NCBI GenBank assembly: GCA_027494165.1
Contig: JAOSJM010000007.1
Span: 1-64,000, forward strand
Length of the DNA: 64,000 nt
Reading direction: 5' to 3'
DNA from: Acidimicrobiia bacterium
GTDB lineage: Bacteria > Actinomycetota > Acidimicrobiia > IMCC26256 > JAOSJM01
Below are positions 44,320 through 55,656 of the stretch, piece by piece. The first letter of the stretch is position 1; each line of letters opens with the position of its first letter. A program made the position numbers and the translations under genes. The notes under the pieces were generated by a model, which was given only the letters and a program-made list of their open reading frames with translations, was not told the DNA's origin and searched no databases.

Positions 44320-47300
44320 GTGGCTGACCCCGCCGGGATCCCCGAGGAGCTCACCACGGCCCTGCGAGGGGTCGGCTCCCACGCGCGCGCGGCGCTCGCC
44401 GAGGCCCTGCCGCTCGTGGCGGACCGGCTCGACCCCGCGGCAGTCCGGCGGTGGGTGGAGCTGGGGGCCCGGCTGGGTCGCCGGGGACCCGGCTCGGAGG
44501 AGCCGGACCGGACCGCCACGGCGTTGTTCCTCGCCGGTCCCGGGGTGCTCGACCGGCTCGGGCACCGGGGCCTGTCCCGCTGGGTCGAGCTCGCCTCGGA
44601 GCTGGCGGACCGCTCCGCCGCGGTCGCGGCGGCCTTCGTGGCCGCCACCCCGGACGCGCTCCCTCACCTGGGGCCCGACGACCTCGAGGCCTGGGCGGCC
44701 CAGGGTCGCCGCCTGTGCCGCGGCACGCGGGCCTCGGCCGCGCTCGCCGCCCGCCACTTCCGCACCAGCCCCGCGCTGCTCGGCTCGGTCGCACCGGCCG
44801 GGCTGGAGCGCGTCGCCCGCCTCGTCGACGCCCTGGCCGAGCGATCGCCCGAGACGGCCACGGCGGTCCTCGAGCAGCTCCCGCCGGCCCTCGCCGGGCT
44901 CGAGGGCCCCGCCCGCGAGGCCTTCCTCACCCTCGCCGAGGCCGTCGCCGGCACGTCCTGGTCCGAGGCCCTCCACGTCGTGGAGCGGGCCCCGGAGCTC
45001 CTCGCCGGGCTCGACCCCGGGCAGCGCGCCCGGTTCTGCGAGCTGGCCACCGGAGTGGTGAACCGGGCGGGCCCGGCGGCGGCCCCCCTCCTCGTCGGCG
45101 CCGCATCCGCCCTCGGCTCCCTCGCCACGGACGACCAGGCCGAGACCATGGACGTCGCCGTCCGGCTCATCGACCTCGCCCCGGCGGCGGCGATGGAGTG
45201 GCTGTGCTCGGCTCCCCGGGTCCGCGAGCGGCTCGGGCCGGCCGCGCGTCGGTGGGCCGAGATCGGGATCGAGCAGGGTCGCGACCATCCCGACCCGGCG
45301 GGCGCCGAGGCGTGGTTCCGCCTGGAGTCCGCCCGGGCCACCGAGACGCTCGTCGCCCTGTCCGCCCGGGTGGATCTGGGCCAGGTCGCGGACACGCTGC
45401 GGGTCTACGCCCAGGCCCTGGCGGGTCAGCGGGTCGCGGTCCGCTCCACCGAAGACCTCGTCGAGCGGGGCATCGGTTGGGTGTCGCAGGCCGGAGCGAC
45501 CACCGAGGGTGCGGCGGTGTACCTGCCGCCCTTCGTCGAGGACTTCGGCGACCGGCACGGGAACTTCCTCGTGTACAAGGTGGCCGCCACCCACCAGGCC
45601 GGGCGCCTCGAGTTCGGCTCCTTCCGGTACCGGTACGGCGTGGACGGCGCGCTCCTCCGCTCGACGGTGGACGAGCGCCAGCCCGGAGCGGCGACCGGCC
45701 GGCCTGCCGCGGTCGTCCCGGTCCAGCGCTTCCTCGACCTGTTCCCGGACCGCCTCCTCGCCGCCGGTCTCCTCGCCCTCGTCGAGGACGCCCGGGTCGA
45801 CGCGCGGATCGCCGCCGAGTACGCGGGGATCCGGGGCTGGTTGCACCGGCTGCAGTCGCACGAGGCGGAACGCCGTCCGCCCCTGGCGGGGTCCGGGCTC
45901 CGCCAGGCGTTCGTCGAGAACCTCGTGCGGATCTCGCTCGGCCGGCCCGACACCGTGCGCTGGCCGGCGTCGCTGATGCCCGAGCTGGCGCGGGCCGCCT
46001 CCCTCCTGCGAACGGTCGAGGACCCGGCGGCCACCGTGCAGGACTCCGCCGAGGTGGCCGCCGCGCTCTCCGACCTGGCGGGGACCATCCCCAACCTCCG
46101 GGTGCCGGTGGACGAGCGGTGGGTGGTCCTCGACGAGACGCCGCCCGGTGAGGGCGTCGCGGCCGAAGCGGCCGGATCGCTCGCGGAGCGGCTGCCGTCC
46201 GGGGGCGAGGAGGTGGACTACGAGCACCCTCCCCCGCCGGGGTTCCGCGGCGACTTCAAGCCCGAGATCGTGCAGCTCCTGACCGGCGAGCTCGAGCCGC
46301 CGGCCGGGGAGGGCGAGGTCGTCGAGATCACGGCGGAGCAGCTCCGGGACCTCCTCGAGCGGTCCACGGACGTCGTGCCGGCCGGGGCCGAGGAGCTCGA
46401 CGCCACCGCGCGCGCCCTCCTCGAGGAGCTCGAGCGGACCGTGCTCGAGCCGGCGGGTCCGGCCGAGGACGGGGAGGGCGGGTCCGGCGACGAGGAAGAC
46501 GAGGGCGAGGGCGACGCCGGGGCGGTGGAGCACGACGACGCGCCGGAGATCGAGTGGTTCTCCTACGACGAGTGGGACTTCCGGGCCCACGACTACCGGC
46601 CCGGCTGGTGCCGGGTGGGGCAGCGTCCGGCGACGGCGAGCGACGCCGCCCTCTACGAGGAGACGCTCCGGGCCCATCACGCCCTCGTGCTCGAGACGCG
46701 ACGCCAGTTCGAGCTCCTCCGCCCCGAGGCCTTCCGCCTCGTGAAGCGGCTCGAGGACGGCCACGAGATCGACCTCGACCAGGCCGTGCAGTTCCACGCC
46801 GACCGCGCCGCCGGGGCCGGGCCGCTCGCCCGGTTCTACTCCCGGCGCGACAAGACGGAGCGGGACGTGGCCGTGGCGCTCCTCCTCGACCTGTCGGCCT
46901 CGACGGACGAGGAGATCGAGCCCCGGCCCCCCGCCCCTCCGACACGACCGCCGACGACGGCCTCGTCCTGCGCGGTCTGCCGGCCCCGACCGACGAACCG
47001 GCCGAGGAGCGGGTGAAACGGATCGTCGACCTGGAGCGGGAGTCGACGGTGCTGCTCGTCGAGGCCCTCGAGGCGATCGGCGACGCGTACGGGATCTACG
47101 GGTTCACCGGATACGGCCGCCAGAACGTCGAGCTCCACGTGGTGAAGCGCCTCGACGAGCCTCTGGGCGACGAGGTCCGGGGCCGGATCGGCGGGATCGA
47201 GCCCGGGCGGTCGACCCGGATGGGGCCGGCCGTCCGGCACGTGACGGCCCTCCTGCACGCCCACGAGGCCCGGGCGAAGGTGCTCGTGCTCGTCTCCGAC

Positions 47301-47546
47301 GGCCGGCCCCAGGACCACGGATACGGCCGGGACCCCGGCGACCGGGACTACGCCGTGCACGACACCCGCCAGGCCCTGCTGGAGGCGAAGCGGGCCGGGA
47401 TCACGCCGTTCCTCATCACGGTCGACCGGGAGGGCCACGACTACCTGGCCCACATGTGCGGTGACCTGGGCTACGAGGTCGTGGCCGACATCGAGTCGCT
47501 GCCCCGCCGCCTGCCCACCCTGTACCGCTACCTCGCCGCGGGCTGA
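44320..47546 (+). CDS. NorD-like VWA-domain protein (about 1,075 residues), one frameshift
   Basis: GTG 44320 (MADPAGIPEELTTALRGVGS). Residues ~1-370 are Ala/Leu-rich helical repeats (WVELGARLGRRG, WVELASELADRSAAVAAAFV, LERVARLVDALAERSPETAT), probably a HEAT-like scaffold. The middle (YLPPFVEDFGDRHGNFLVYK, LEFGSFRYRYGVDGALLRST, LVEDARVDARIAAEYAGIRG) resembles NorD; then an acidic linker. The VWA domain begins VAVALLLDLSASTDEE with the MIDAS DxSxS; an indel near 46925 leads to RSTRMGPAVRHVTALL (MIDAS Thr region) and VLVLVSDGRPQDHGYGRDPG (MIDAS Asp). It is much longer than Paracoccus NorD (about 640). Partner of the upstream AAA+ ATPase. Confidence 0.9.
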
Positions 47547-47572
47547 CCGACGACCCGACGCCGACCCGACCC

Positions 47573-47693
47573 TCTCGGGTGCCTCCACCCCCGCTCAGCG
47601 ACGGTCACGACACCCGAGACGCCGACCCCGACGCCGACCCGACCCTCTCGGGTGCCTCCACCCCCGCCCAGCGACGGTCACGACACCCGAGAC
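47573..47693. repeat. Two copies of the GTCTCGGGTGTC-type hairpin repeat
   Basis: Copies 47573-47620 and 47646-47693 begin TCTCGGGTG, contain CCCCCGCYCAGCGACGGT and end GACACCCGAGAC, forming a hairpin. Same family as 28685-28857. They fill the gap between the convergent VWA and fumarase genes and may serve as a terminator-like barrier. Confidence 0.85.
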
Positions 47694-47718
47694 GCCGGAT
47701 GGGCGCCGGATCCCGCCC

Positions 47719-49350
<1,632 letters not shown>

Positions 49351-49402
49351 CTCTCCTCCCGGCGGATCCGCGGCTACGGGGCCACTGTAGGGACGGGTCG
49401 CG

Positions 49403-51306
49403 TCACGGGTCGCAGCCGGGCGCGCGCTTCGGCTCGGCGCCCGGTGGGCCCGGTTCGCCCTCCGCCTTCGCGGCCCTCCTCCGGCCCGCCGGGCTCGCCC
49501 GTGGCCCCGTCTCGTCGAGGGCCGCCGCGTCGATGACGCTGACCAGCACGTCGCCGGGCCGGGGGCGCAGGGCCCCGTCGGCGGCGAAGACCTCGAGGCT
49601 GCCGTCCTCCAGGCGGAAGAGGGGCAGGGCGGCGTCGCCGTACCGGGACTGGAACACCGCGAAGTCGTACTCCTCGGTGAGCTGGGTGGCCTTCAGGACG
49701 CCGCCCCGGCGGAACCGGTCGTCGAGCGCCTCGAAGGTCACGTCGGACGCGACGAGGATCCGGGCGAGCAGGTGGGCTCCGGGGGCCTGGCGCGGCCCGG
49801 CCTGCGCGGCCCGGGGGCGAGCTGGAAGACGTTCTTGCGCCCGAAGATGGGCACGAACTGCTGGGCGGCGAGCGCGTTGACCTCGTCGTTGGGGGTCAGC
49901 GCGAGCATCCGACCGATCCCGCCGAGGTCGACCTCGTCGAGGGCGCGGTCCGACAGGACGCTCCCGTACACGGACGGGAACCCGGCCAGCCGGGCGGCGA
50001 CGACGTTGGCCCGGTCGTTGTCGACCATGACGACGCGGACGCCCCGCTCCGCGAGGACGCTGCCGATGTCGCGAGCCCACCGGTGGGCCCCCACGACCAG
50101 GACGCCCTGGGGATCGGGGTCGGAGAGGCCGAGCCGCAGCGCCACGCGCGGCGCTGCGACGCCGTAGATCACGATGCTCCCCAGGACCACGAGGAACGTC
50201 ACCGGGACGAGCGTGTCGGCACCGGGCCGGCCCAGCTCCGTCAGGCGGATGGCGAAGATCGACGAGACCGCGGCCGCGACGATCCCGCGCGGGGCCATCG
50301 CCATGAGGAACAGCCGCTCGCGACGGCCGAGGCGGGACCGGAACGTCGAGACCAGCACGGCCAGCGGGCGGGCCACGAGCACGAGCACCGCGAGCAGCCC
50401 CACGCTGCCCAGGGCCACGCTCGACAGGCCGTCGGTCTCGACCCGGGCGCCGAGGACGATGAACAGGCCCGAGATCAGCAGGATCTGGAGGGTCTCGCTG
50501 AACTCGAGGATGTGGCGGACCGGGGTGATGCGCTGGCTGGCCAGGGCGATGCCCATGACCGTGGCCGCGAACAGGCCGGACTCCTCCTGGATCCGGTCGG
50601 CGCCCGTGAAGACGGCCACGACGATGCCGAGGGCCAGCGCGTTGTGGAGGGCGTCGGGGACGAGGTAGCGCTTGAGCACGAGCACGAGCAGCCCCGCGCC
50701 CAGCAACCCCGCGACCGTCCCCACGACCAGCGTCTCGAGGATGGCGAGGCCGATGGCGGGGGCGGCCTCCTCGAGCGTGTCGGCGAGGATGCCCTCGAAC
50801 ACGAGGACCGCGAGCAGGGCGCCGATGGGGTCGACGAGGATCCCCTCCACCCGCAGCACCGACCCCACGGCCCCGACCGGGCGGATCTGGCGGAGCAGGG
50901 GGCCGATCACCGTGGGGCCGGTGACGACGACGATGGCGCCGATGAGCGCGGCGACGGAGGAGTCGACGTCGAAGAGGACCAGCGACGCGGCCGTGCCGAT
51001 CCCACCGGTGACGACGACCCCCAGGGTCACGAGGTTGCGGACCACCGCGCCGGCCTGGCGCAGCTCCCGGAGCCCGAGGCTGAGGCCACCTTCGAAGAGG
51101 ATCACCCCCACGGACAGGGACACCACCGGGAGGAGGAGGTCGCCGAGCAGCTCGTCGGGGTCGAGCACCCCGCTCACCGGCCCGGCGAGGAGCCCGAACG
51201 TCAGCAGCAGCAGGATGCTCGGCACGCGCAGGCGCCACGCGAGCCACTGGGCCAGGAGCCCGAGGAGCAGGATCGTGGCCAGGGCCACGAGGGGCTGGTC
51301 GCTCAA
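49403..51306 (-). CDS. CPA1/Kef-type Na+(K+)/H+ antiporter with TrkA-N domain, frameshifted
   Basis: About 634 residues; ATG 51306 ([20 protein letters not shown]). Twelve or so membrane helices with antiporter motifs: [55 protein letters not shown] (ion-binding Asp), [20 protein letters not shown]. Then a Rossmann TrkA-N/RCK domain ([40 protein letters not shown]) that gates transport by nucleotide binding. An indel in a G/C run near 49795 shifts the frame; afterwards [20 protein letters not shown] and [17 protein letters not shown] TrkA-C sequence follow to the stop at 49403. Confidence 0.88.
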
Positions 51307-51440
51307 CCGGGGCTCCTTCCGGGGGAGAGGGGGCTCGAGGAGGCCTCGGAGCGCTGCGGTGACCCCGCGCGCGTACCACGTCCGGCCGGGCCGTGTGCTT
51401 CGTAGCGTCCCGGGAGGCCGTGGCGCCAGGCCGGGCCCGG

Positions 51441-52414
51441 TCAGCCGACGTCGACCAGGACCTTCCCCAGGGCCCGGCGCTCGGCGACGTGGCGGAGGGC
51501 CGCCGCGACGTCCCCGAGCGGGAAGCGGGCGCCGATGTGGGGCCTGATCCGCCCGGTCTCCAGGAGCTCGGAGAGCTCCTGCTCGTCACGGGCCGCCAGC
51601 TCGGGAGCGCGCTCCCCGAACGTGCGCATCTCGAAGCCCTTGATCGTGACGCCCTTCAGGAGGACGAGGTTGAGCGGGATGCGGGGATCTCCCCTGAGGC
51701 GAAGCCGACGGTCACGAAGCGGCCTCCCCACCGCGTGCCCCGGAGGGCCTGCTCGGCCGCCGGGCCGCCCACCGGGTCGATCACGACGTCGGCACCCCCC
51801 TCGGTGACCTCACGCAGGCGCACGCGGAGGTCCTCGGCGGCGTAGTCGATCGTCGCCCGTGCGCCGCGCGACCGGCACAGCTCCAGCTTCTCGGGGCTCG
51901 AGGCGACGGCCACCACCCCGGCCCCGAGCGCGACGCCGACGTCGACCACGGCGAGGCCGACGCCGCCCGCGGCGCCGAGCACGCACAGCCAGTCGTCCGG
52001 CCGGAGCTCGGCGACGGAGCGCAGCGAGTGGTAGGCGGTGGCGTAGACGACGCCGAACGCCGCCCCGCTCTCGAAGTCGACGCCGGGAGGAAGCCGGTGC
52101 AGGGCCGCCGCGGGAACGGCCGCCAGCTCGGAGAAGGCCCCGGTCATCGTCACGCCGTACACGGCGTCACCGGGTCGGAGCGCGGTCACCCGCTCCCCGA
52201 CCGACTCGACCACTCCGGCGAGCTCGCTGCCCGGCGTGAAGGGCACGGGCACGGGGACCTGGTACCCACCCGACACCATGAGGACGTCGGGGAAGTTCAC
52301 CGCGGCGCAGCGGACGCGCACCAGCACCTCGTCGGGGCCCGGTGCGGGCGTCGGGACGTCGAGCACCACGACGTTCTCGGGCCCGCCCAGCTCGCGGCAG
52401 ACGGCGGCGCGCAT
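51441..52414 (-). CDS. Zinc-independent quinone oxidoreductase-like MDR enzyme, frameshifted
   Basis: About 324 residues from ATG 52414, two bases after the acyl-CoA dehydrogenase stop. NADPH-dependent reductase of the Qor branch of the medium-chain dehydrogenases: VCRELGGPENVVVLDVPTPA, VRVRCAAVNFPDVLMVSGGY, PFTPGSELAGVVESVGERVT, GGVGLAVVDVGVALGAGVVA (AAxGGVG NADP motif), GADVVIDPVGG. No zinc-ligand Cys set. An indel near 51690 separates GFASGEIP from IPLNLVLLKGVTIKGFEM, which carries on to ALRHVAERRALGKVLVDVG. Probably reduces an enone or enoyl-CoA-type intermediate of the same operon. Confidence 0.88.
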
Positions 52415-52416
52415 CG

Positions 52417-53733
52417 TCACTCGGCCGGGACCGCCGGGATCGAGGGGACGGCGCTCACCCGGTCGCCGTACTTCGCCCGGGCGGCCTCGACCCGGCGACC
52501 CAGGAACTGGCTGGGCCACTCGGGGTCACCGGGCTCGTAGTCCTTCAGGACCCGGCGGGCCAGGTCGAGCTTGTGGACCTCGCTCGGCCCGTCCGCGAGC
52601 CCCAGCACGATGCTTCCCGTGAGCATCCCGATCAGCGGCAACTGGTCGGTCACCCCCAACCCGCCGTGGACCTGGATCGTCCGCAGCACGATCGCCTGGA
52701 TCACCCGGGGCGTGCTGAACTTGACCGCCGCGATCTCCTTACGGGCCGCCTGCTCGCCGACGGTGTCGCAGAGCCACGCCGCGTGCAGCACGGCCATCCG
52801 GAACTGCATCAGCTCCGCGACCGACTCGGCGATGTAGCCCTGGACGAACTGCTTCTGGGCCAGCGGGCTGCCGGCGGTGTACCGGCTCATCGCCCGCTCG
52901 CACATCATGTCGATCGCCCGCTGGCCCATGCCGATGGTGCGCATCGCGTGGTGGAGGCGCCCCCCGGCCAGGCGGGTCTGGGCCACGTGGAAGCCCTGCC
53001 CCTCCTCGCCGAGCATGGCACCCGCCGGGACGCGCACGTTCTCGTAGCGTACGAGGGAGTGGCCCGGCTCGTGGGGCCGCGCCCCGTACAGGTGGTGGCT
53101 GGCCTCGATGACGAGGCCCGGTGTCTCGCGCGGGACGACGAACAGGGACGCGCCCCGGTGGATGGGTTCGTCGGGGTCGGTCACCGCCACGACGATGAAG
53201 AACGAGGCGACGGCGGCGTTGGACGAGAAGTACTTGCGGCCGTCGATCACCCACTCGTGGCCGTCACGCCGGGCGCGCGTGGTGAACACCGCCGGATCGG
53301 CACCGCCGTGGGGCTCGGTCATCGAGAAGCACGAGAAGATCTCGCCCTCGAGCAGGGGCCGGAGGTAGCGCTCCTTCTGCTCCTCGGTCCCGAAGCGGGC
53401 CAGGATCTCGGCGTTGCCCGTGTCCGGGGCCTGGGTGCCGAACACGATCGGTGCCCAGCTGCTCCGTCCGAGGATCTCGTTCAGCAGCGTGAGCGTGACC
53501 GCGCCGAAGCCCTGGCCCCCCAGCTCGGGGCGGAGATGGGCGGCCCACAGGCCCCGGTCGCGGACCTGCTGCTTCAGCGGATCGACGATCCGGCGCCGCT
53601 CCTCGTCGAGGGGGAGGAACTCACAGCCCGGGAAGAGGACCTCGAGCGGCTCGACCTCCTCCCTGACGAAGGTCCGCACCCATTCCAGCTTCTCCTCGAG
53701 CTCGGGCTCGGTCGAGAAGTCCCACGCCATCAC
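52417..53733 (-). CDS. Acyl-CoA dehydrogenase, ACAD10/11-like
   Basis: 438 residues, intact. FAD enzyme: N-terminal helices (WVRTFVREEVEPLEVLFPGC), LWAAHLRPELGGQGFGAVTL, FSCFSMTEPHGGADPAVFTT (FAD site), YFSSNAAVASFFIVVAVTDP, LVRYENVRVPAGAMLGEEGQ, RLHHAMRTIGMGQRAIDMMC, YIAESVAELMQFRMAVL, VHGGLGVTDQLPLIGML and GLADGPSEVHKLDLARRVL. The length, the missing typical Glu catalytic loop and the neighbouring APH kinase and SDR recall ACAD10/11 and LvaC, which act after phosphorylation of 4-hydroxyacyl-CoA. The function as classical dehydrogenase is also possible. Confidence 0.9.
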   Translation of the reverse strand: MMAWDFSTEPELEEKLEWVRTFVREEVEPLEVLFPGCEFLPLDEERRRIVDPLKQQVRDRGLWAAHLRPELGGQGFGAVTLTLLNEILGRSSWAPIVFGTQAPDTGNAEILARFGTEEQKERYLRPLLEGEIFSCFSMTEPHGGADPAVFTTRARRDGHEWVIDGRKYFSSNAAVASFFIVVAVTDPDEPIHRGASLFVVPRETPGLVIEASHHLYGARPHEPGHSLVRYENVRVPAGAMLGEEGQGFHVAQTRLAGGRLHHAMRTIGMGQRAIDMMCERAMSRYTAGSPLAQKQFVQGYIAESVAELMQFRMAVLHAAWLCDTVGEQAARKEIAAVKFSTPRVIQAIVLRTIQVHGGLGVTDQLPLIGMLTGSIVLGLADGPSEVHKLDLARRVLKDYEPGDPEWPSQFLGRRVEAARAKYGDRVSAVPSIPAVPAE

Positions 53734-53765
53734 CGCCCCCTTCCGTGCGGCCCGTCACGGCCGCG

Positions 53766-54545
53766 TCACAGCGTCCGGAACGCCCCTCCGTCGACGAGGA
53801 TCTGGGCCCCGTTCACGTAGCTCGACGCCTCGCTCGCCAGGAAGAGGCAGGCGCCCGCCATGTCGTCGGGCCGTCCCATCCGCTTCATCGGGTTCATCCG
53901 GGCCGCCCACTCCCGCTGCTCGGGTGGCCACGCCTGGGCGATGTCCGTGTCGAAGGCGCCCGGCATCACGAGGTTCACCCGCACCTTCGGGGCCCACGCG
54001 GCGGCCAGGCCGAGGGTGAGCGCGTTGAGGCCGGCCTTGGCCATCGTGTACGGGAGGTCCGAGGGGTCGGGTCGCAGCGAGCCCGCCGTGCTCACGTTGA
54101 CGATGGAGCCGCCGTCGCCCTCGCTCATCCGCGTCCCGAAGAGGACGGCGAGGCGGAACGGCCCCCGGGCGTTCACCGCGTGGACCTTGTCGTAGTACTC
54201 CTCGGTCACCGAGGGCAGGTCGGGGTACAGCGGCGACATCCCGGCGTTGTTGACCAGGACGTCGCAGCGCCCGAGCTCCCGGTAGGTCGCCTCCACGAGG
54301 GCGTCGCAGTCCTCCCAGCGACCGACGTGGCACCGCACCGCCAGCGCCCTCCGGCCGGTCGCCTCGGTGACGGCGGTGGCGACGGCCTCGCAGCGGTCGA
54401 CCTTGCGGCTCGCCACGACGACGTCGGCGCCGGCGACGGCGAAGGCCTCGACGATCGCCCGGCCGATGCCCCGGCTCCCGCCGGTCACCACCGCCACCTT
54501 GCCGGTCAGGTCGAACCGCTCGGCCGGGGTCTTCGTCGAGCTCAC
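53766..54545 (-). CDS. Short-chain dehydrogenase/reductase
   Basis: 259 residues from GTG 54545, overlapping the APH stop as GTGA. Classical SDR: VAVVTGGSRGIGRAIVEAFA (NAD(P) motif), VVVASRKVDRCEAV, VLVNNAGMSPLY, catalytic Ser in IVNVSTAGSLR, Tyr/Lys in LPYTMAKAGLNAL, and a normal C-terminal ACLFLASEASSYVNGAQILV. Oxidises or reduces a hydroxyl/keto group; substrate unknown but part of the APH-SDR-ACAD-Qor operon. Confidence 0.92.
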   Translation of the reverse strand: MSSTKTPAERFDLTGKVAVVTGGSRGIGRAIVEAFAVAGADVVVASRKVDRCEAVATAVTEATGRRALAVRCHVGRWEDCDALVEATYRELGRCDVLVNNAGMSPLYPDLPSVTEEYYDKVHAVNARGPFRLAVLFGTRMSEGDGGSIVNVSTAGSLRPDPSDLPYTMAKAGLNALTLGLAAAWAPKVRVNLVMPGAFDTDIAQAWPPEQREWAARMNPMKRMGRPDDMAGACLFLASEASSYVNGAQILVDGGAFRTL

Positions 54546-55615
54546 CGGGGGCCCCGGTAGTCGGTCGTCTCGGCCAGCTCCGCGGCCCGCCGGATCAGGT
54601 CGAGGACGATGGGGCCGAACATCGCCAGCTTGTCGTTCTCCGTGGTCCCCCGGACGAAGCGCGAGTGACCCTGCTCGAGGACGATCCCGAGCTTCCAGCG
54701 GGCGAGGATCACGTAGTAGTCGATGTCGTCGACCTGGCGACCCGACTCGCGCGCGTAGCGCTCGACGAGCTCGGTCCGGGAGGGCATCCCGGTGAGGTCG
54801 ACGTAGCCCGAGGGCTCGCCAGTGCTCGTGTCCTCGGGCCAGGCCTGGACGATCCAGCCGAGGTCGAGCTTCGGATCGCCGACGGTCCCCATCTCCCAGT
54901 CGACGATGGCCGCCAGCCTCGCCGGTGCCCCGTGGCGGAACATCACGTTGGCGAACTGGTAGTCGCCGTGCATGATGCCCGGCACGTAGTCGATGGGCCG
55001 GTGCGTCCGCAGCCACTCGGAGGCGACGTCGAGACCGGGGAGCTCACGGGTCTTCACGCGCTCGAGGAACGCGAGCCACCGGTCGACCTGGCGCTCGTGG
55101 AAGCCGCCGGGGCGACCGAGGTCCGTCAGCCCCTTCGCCCGCCAGTCGACCCGGGACAGCTCGGCCGCTCCGCGGACCAGCTCGAAGGCCAACTCCCGCC
55201 GGGCTTCGAGGTCGGTGTCGAAGGGCGCCGGCCAGGCCTGGCCGACGGCCACCGGTGACCAGCCGTCGACGTACCCCATGAGGTAGAAGGTGGAGCCGAT
55301 CACGCCGGGGTCGGTGCACACCGCGACGGCCGGGGTGTGGGGCACGTCGGTGCCGCGCAGCGCCTCGATGATCCGCCACTCGCGCAGGATGCCCTCGTCC
55401 CGCCCGGGAGGTGCGTTCGACGGTGGGCGTCGCATGACGCAGTCGAGCTCACCCCGGCGGAGGCGGAAGACCTCGTTCTGGCTCCCACCGGACAGGACGG
55501 TGCACTCGAGCGGCTCGCCCGCTCCGGGGAGGCCCCGGGCGTCCATCCAGGCGCGGAGTCGCGCCAGGGGCAGATCGGGCCGCCGGTCCGCTCCGTCGAC
55601 GTCGTCAGCGCTCAT
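54542..55615 (-). CDS. APH-type phosphotransferase (ACAD10/11- or LvaA-like kinase)
   Basis: 357 residues from ATG 55615, intact; first gene of the divergent operon. N-lobe CTVLSGGSQNEVFRLRRG, CVMRRPPSNAPPGRDEGILR, EWRIIEALRGTDVPHTPAVA, FYLMGYVDGWSPVAVGQ; catalytic IMHGDYQFANVMFRHGAP (HGDxxxxN) and AIVDWEMGTVGDPKLDLGW (metal Asp). The YLMGYVDG and DWEMGTVGDPKLDLGW motifs are those of the kinase domain of ACAD10/11 and of LvaA rather than of aminoglycoside kinases. Predicted to phosphorylate a hydroxyl on an acyl-CoA or acid so that it can be eliminated. Confidence 0.88.
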   Translation of the reverse strand: MSADDVDGADRRPDLPLARLRAWMDARGLPGAGEPLECTVLSGGSQNEVFRLRRGELDCVMRRPPSNAPPGRDEGILREWRIIEALRGTDVPHTPAVAVCTDPGVIGSTFYLMGYVDGWSPVAVGQAWPAPFDTDLEARRELAFELVRGAAELSRVDWRAKGLTDLGRPGGFHERQVDRWLAFLERVKTRELPGLDVASEWLRTHRPIDYVPGIMHGDYQFANVMFRHGAPARLAAIVDWEMGTVGDPKLDLGWIVQAWPEDTSTGEPSGYVDLTGMPSRTELVERYARESGRQVDDIDYYVILARWKLGIVLEQGHSRFVRGTTENDKLAMFGPIVLDLIRRAAELAETTDYRGPR

Positions 55616-55656
55616 CCGGGTCCCCCCTCCCTCGCGGAAAGAATATGATTGGAGAA
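55616..55656. promoter_or_regulatory. Divergent promoter region of the kinase operon and tetR
   Basis: Only about 30 bases separate the two start codons. An AT-rich patch from 55638 to 55675 contains AGAAT...ATTCT at its ends, and on the minus strand TTGCGT-16-CATATT is a plausible promoter for the kinase operon lying inside the first tetR codons. A TetR operator is expected here; I cannot delimit it. Confidence 0.4.

Noticed and set aside
43426..47546. Genuine norQ-norD for nitric oxide reductase
   Set aside because: No norB/norC or nirK/nirS gene is in the window and the genes are divergent from a molybdoenzyme operon; family membership alone does not set the client.
54542..55615. Aminoglycoside resistance kinase
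   Set aside because: The kinase motifs match the ACAD10/11-LvaA type and the operon partners are SDR, ACAD and Qor; no resistance context.
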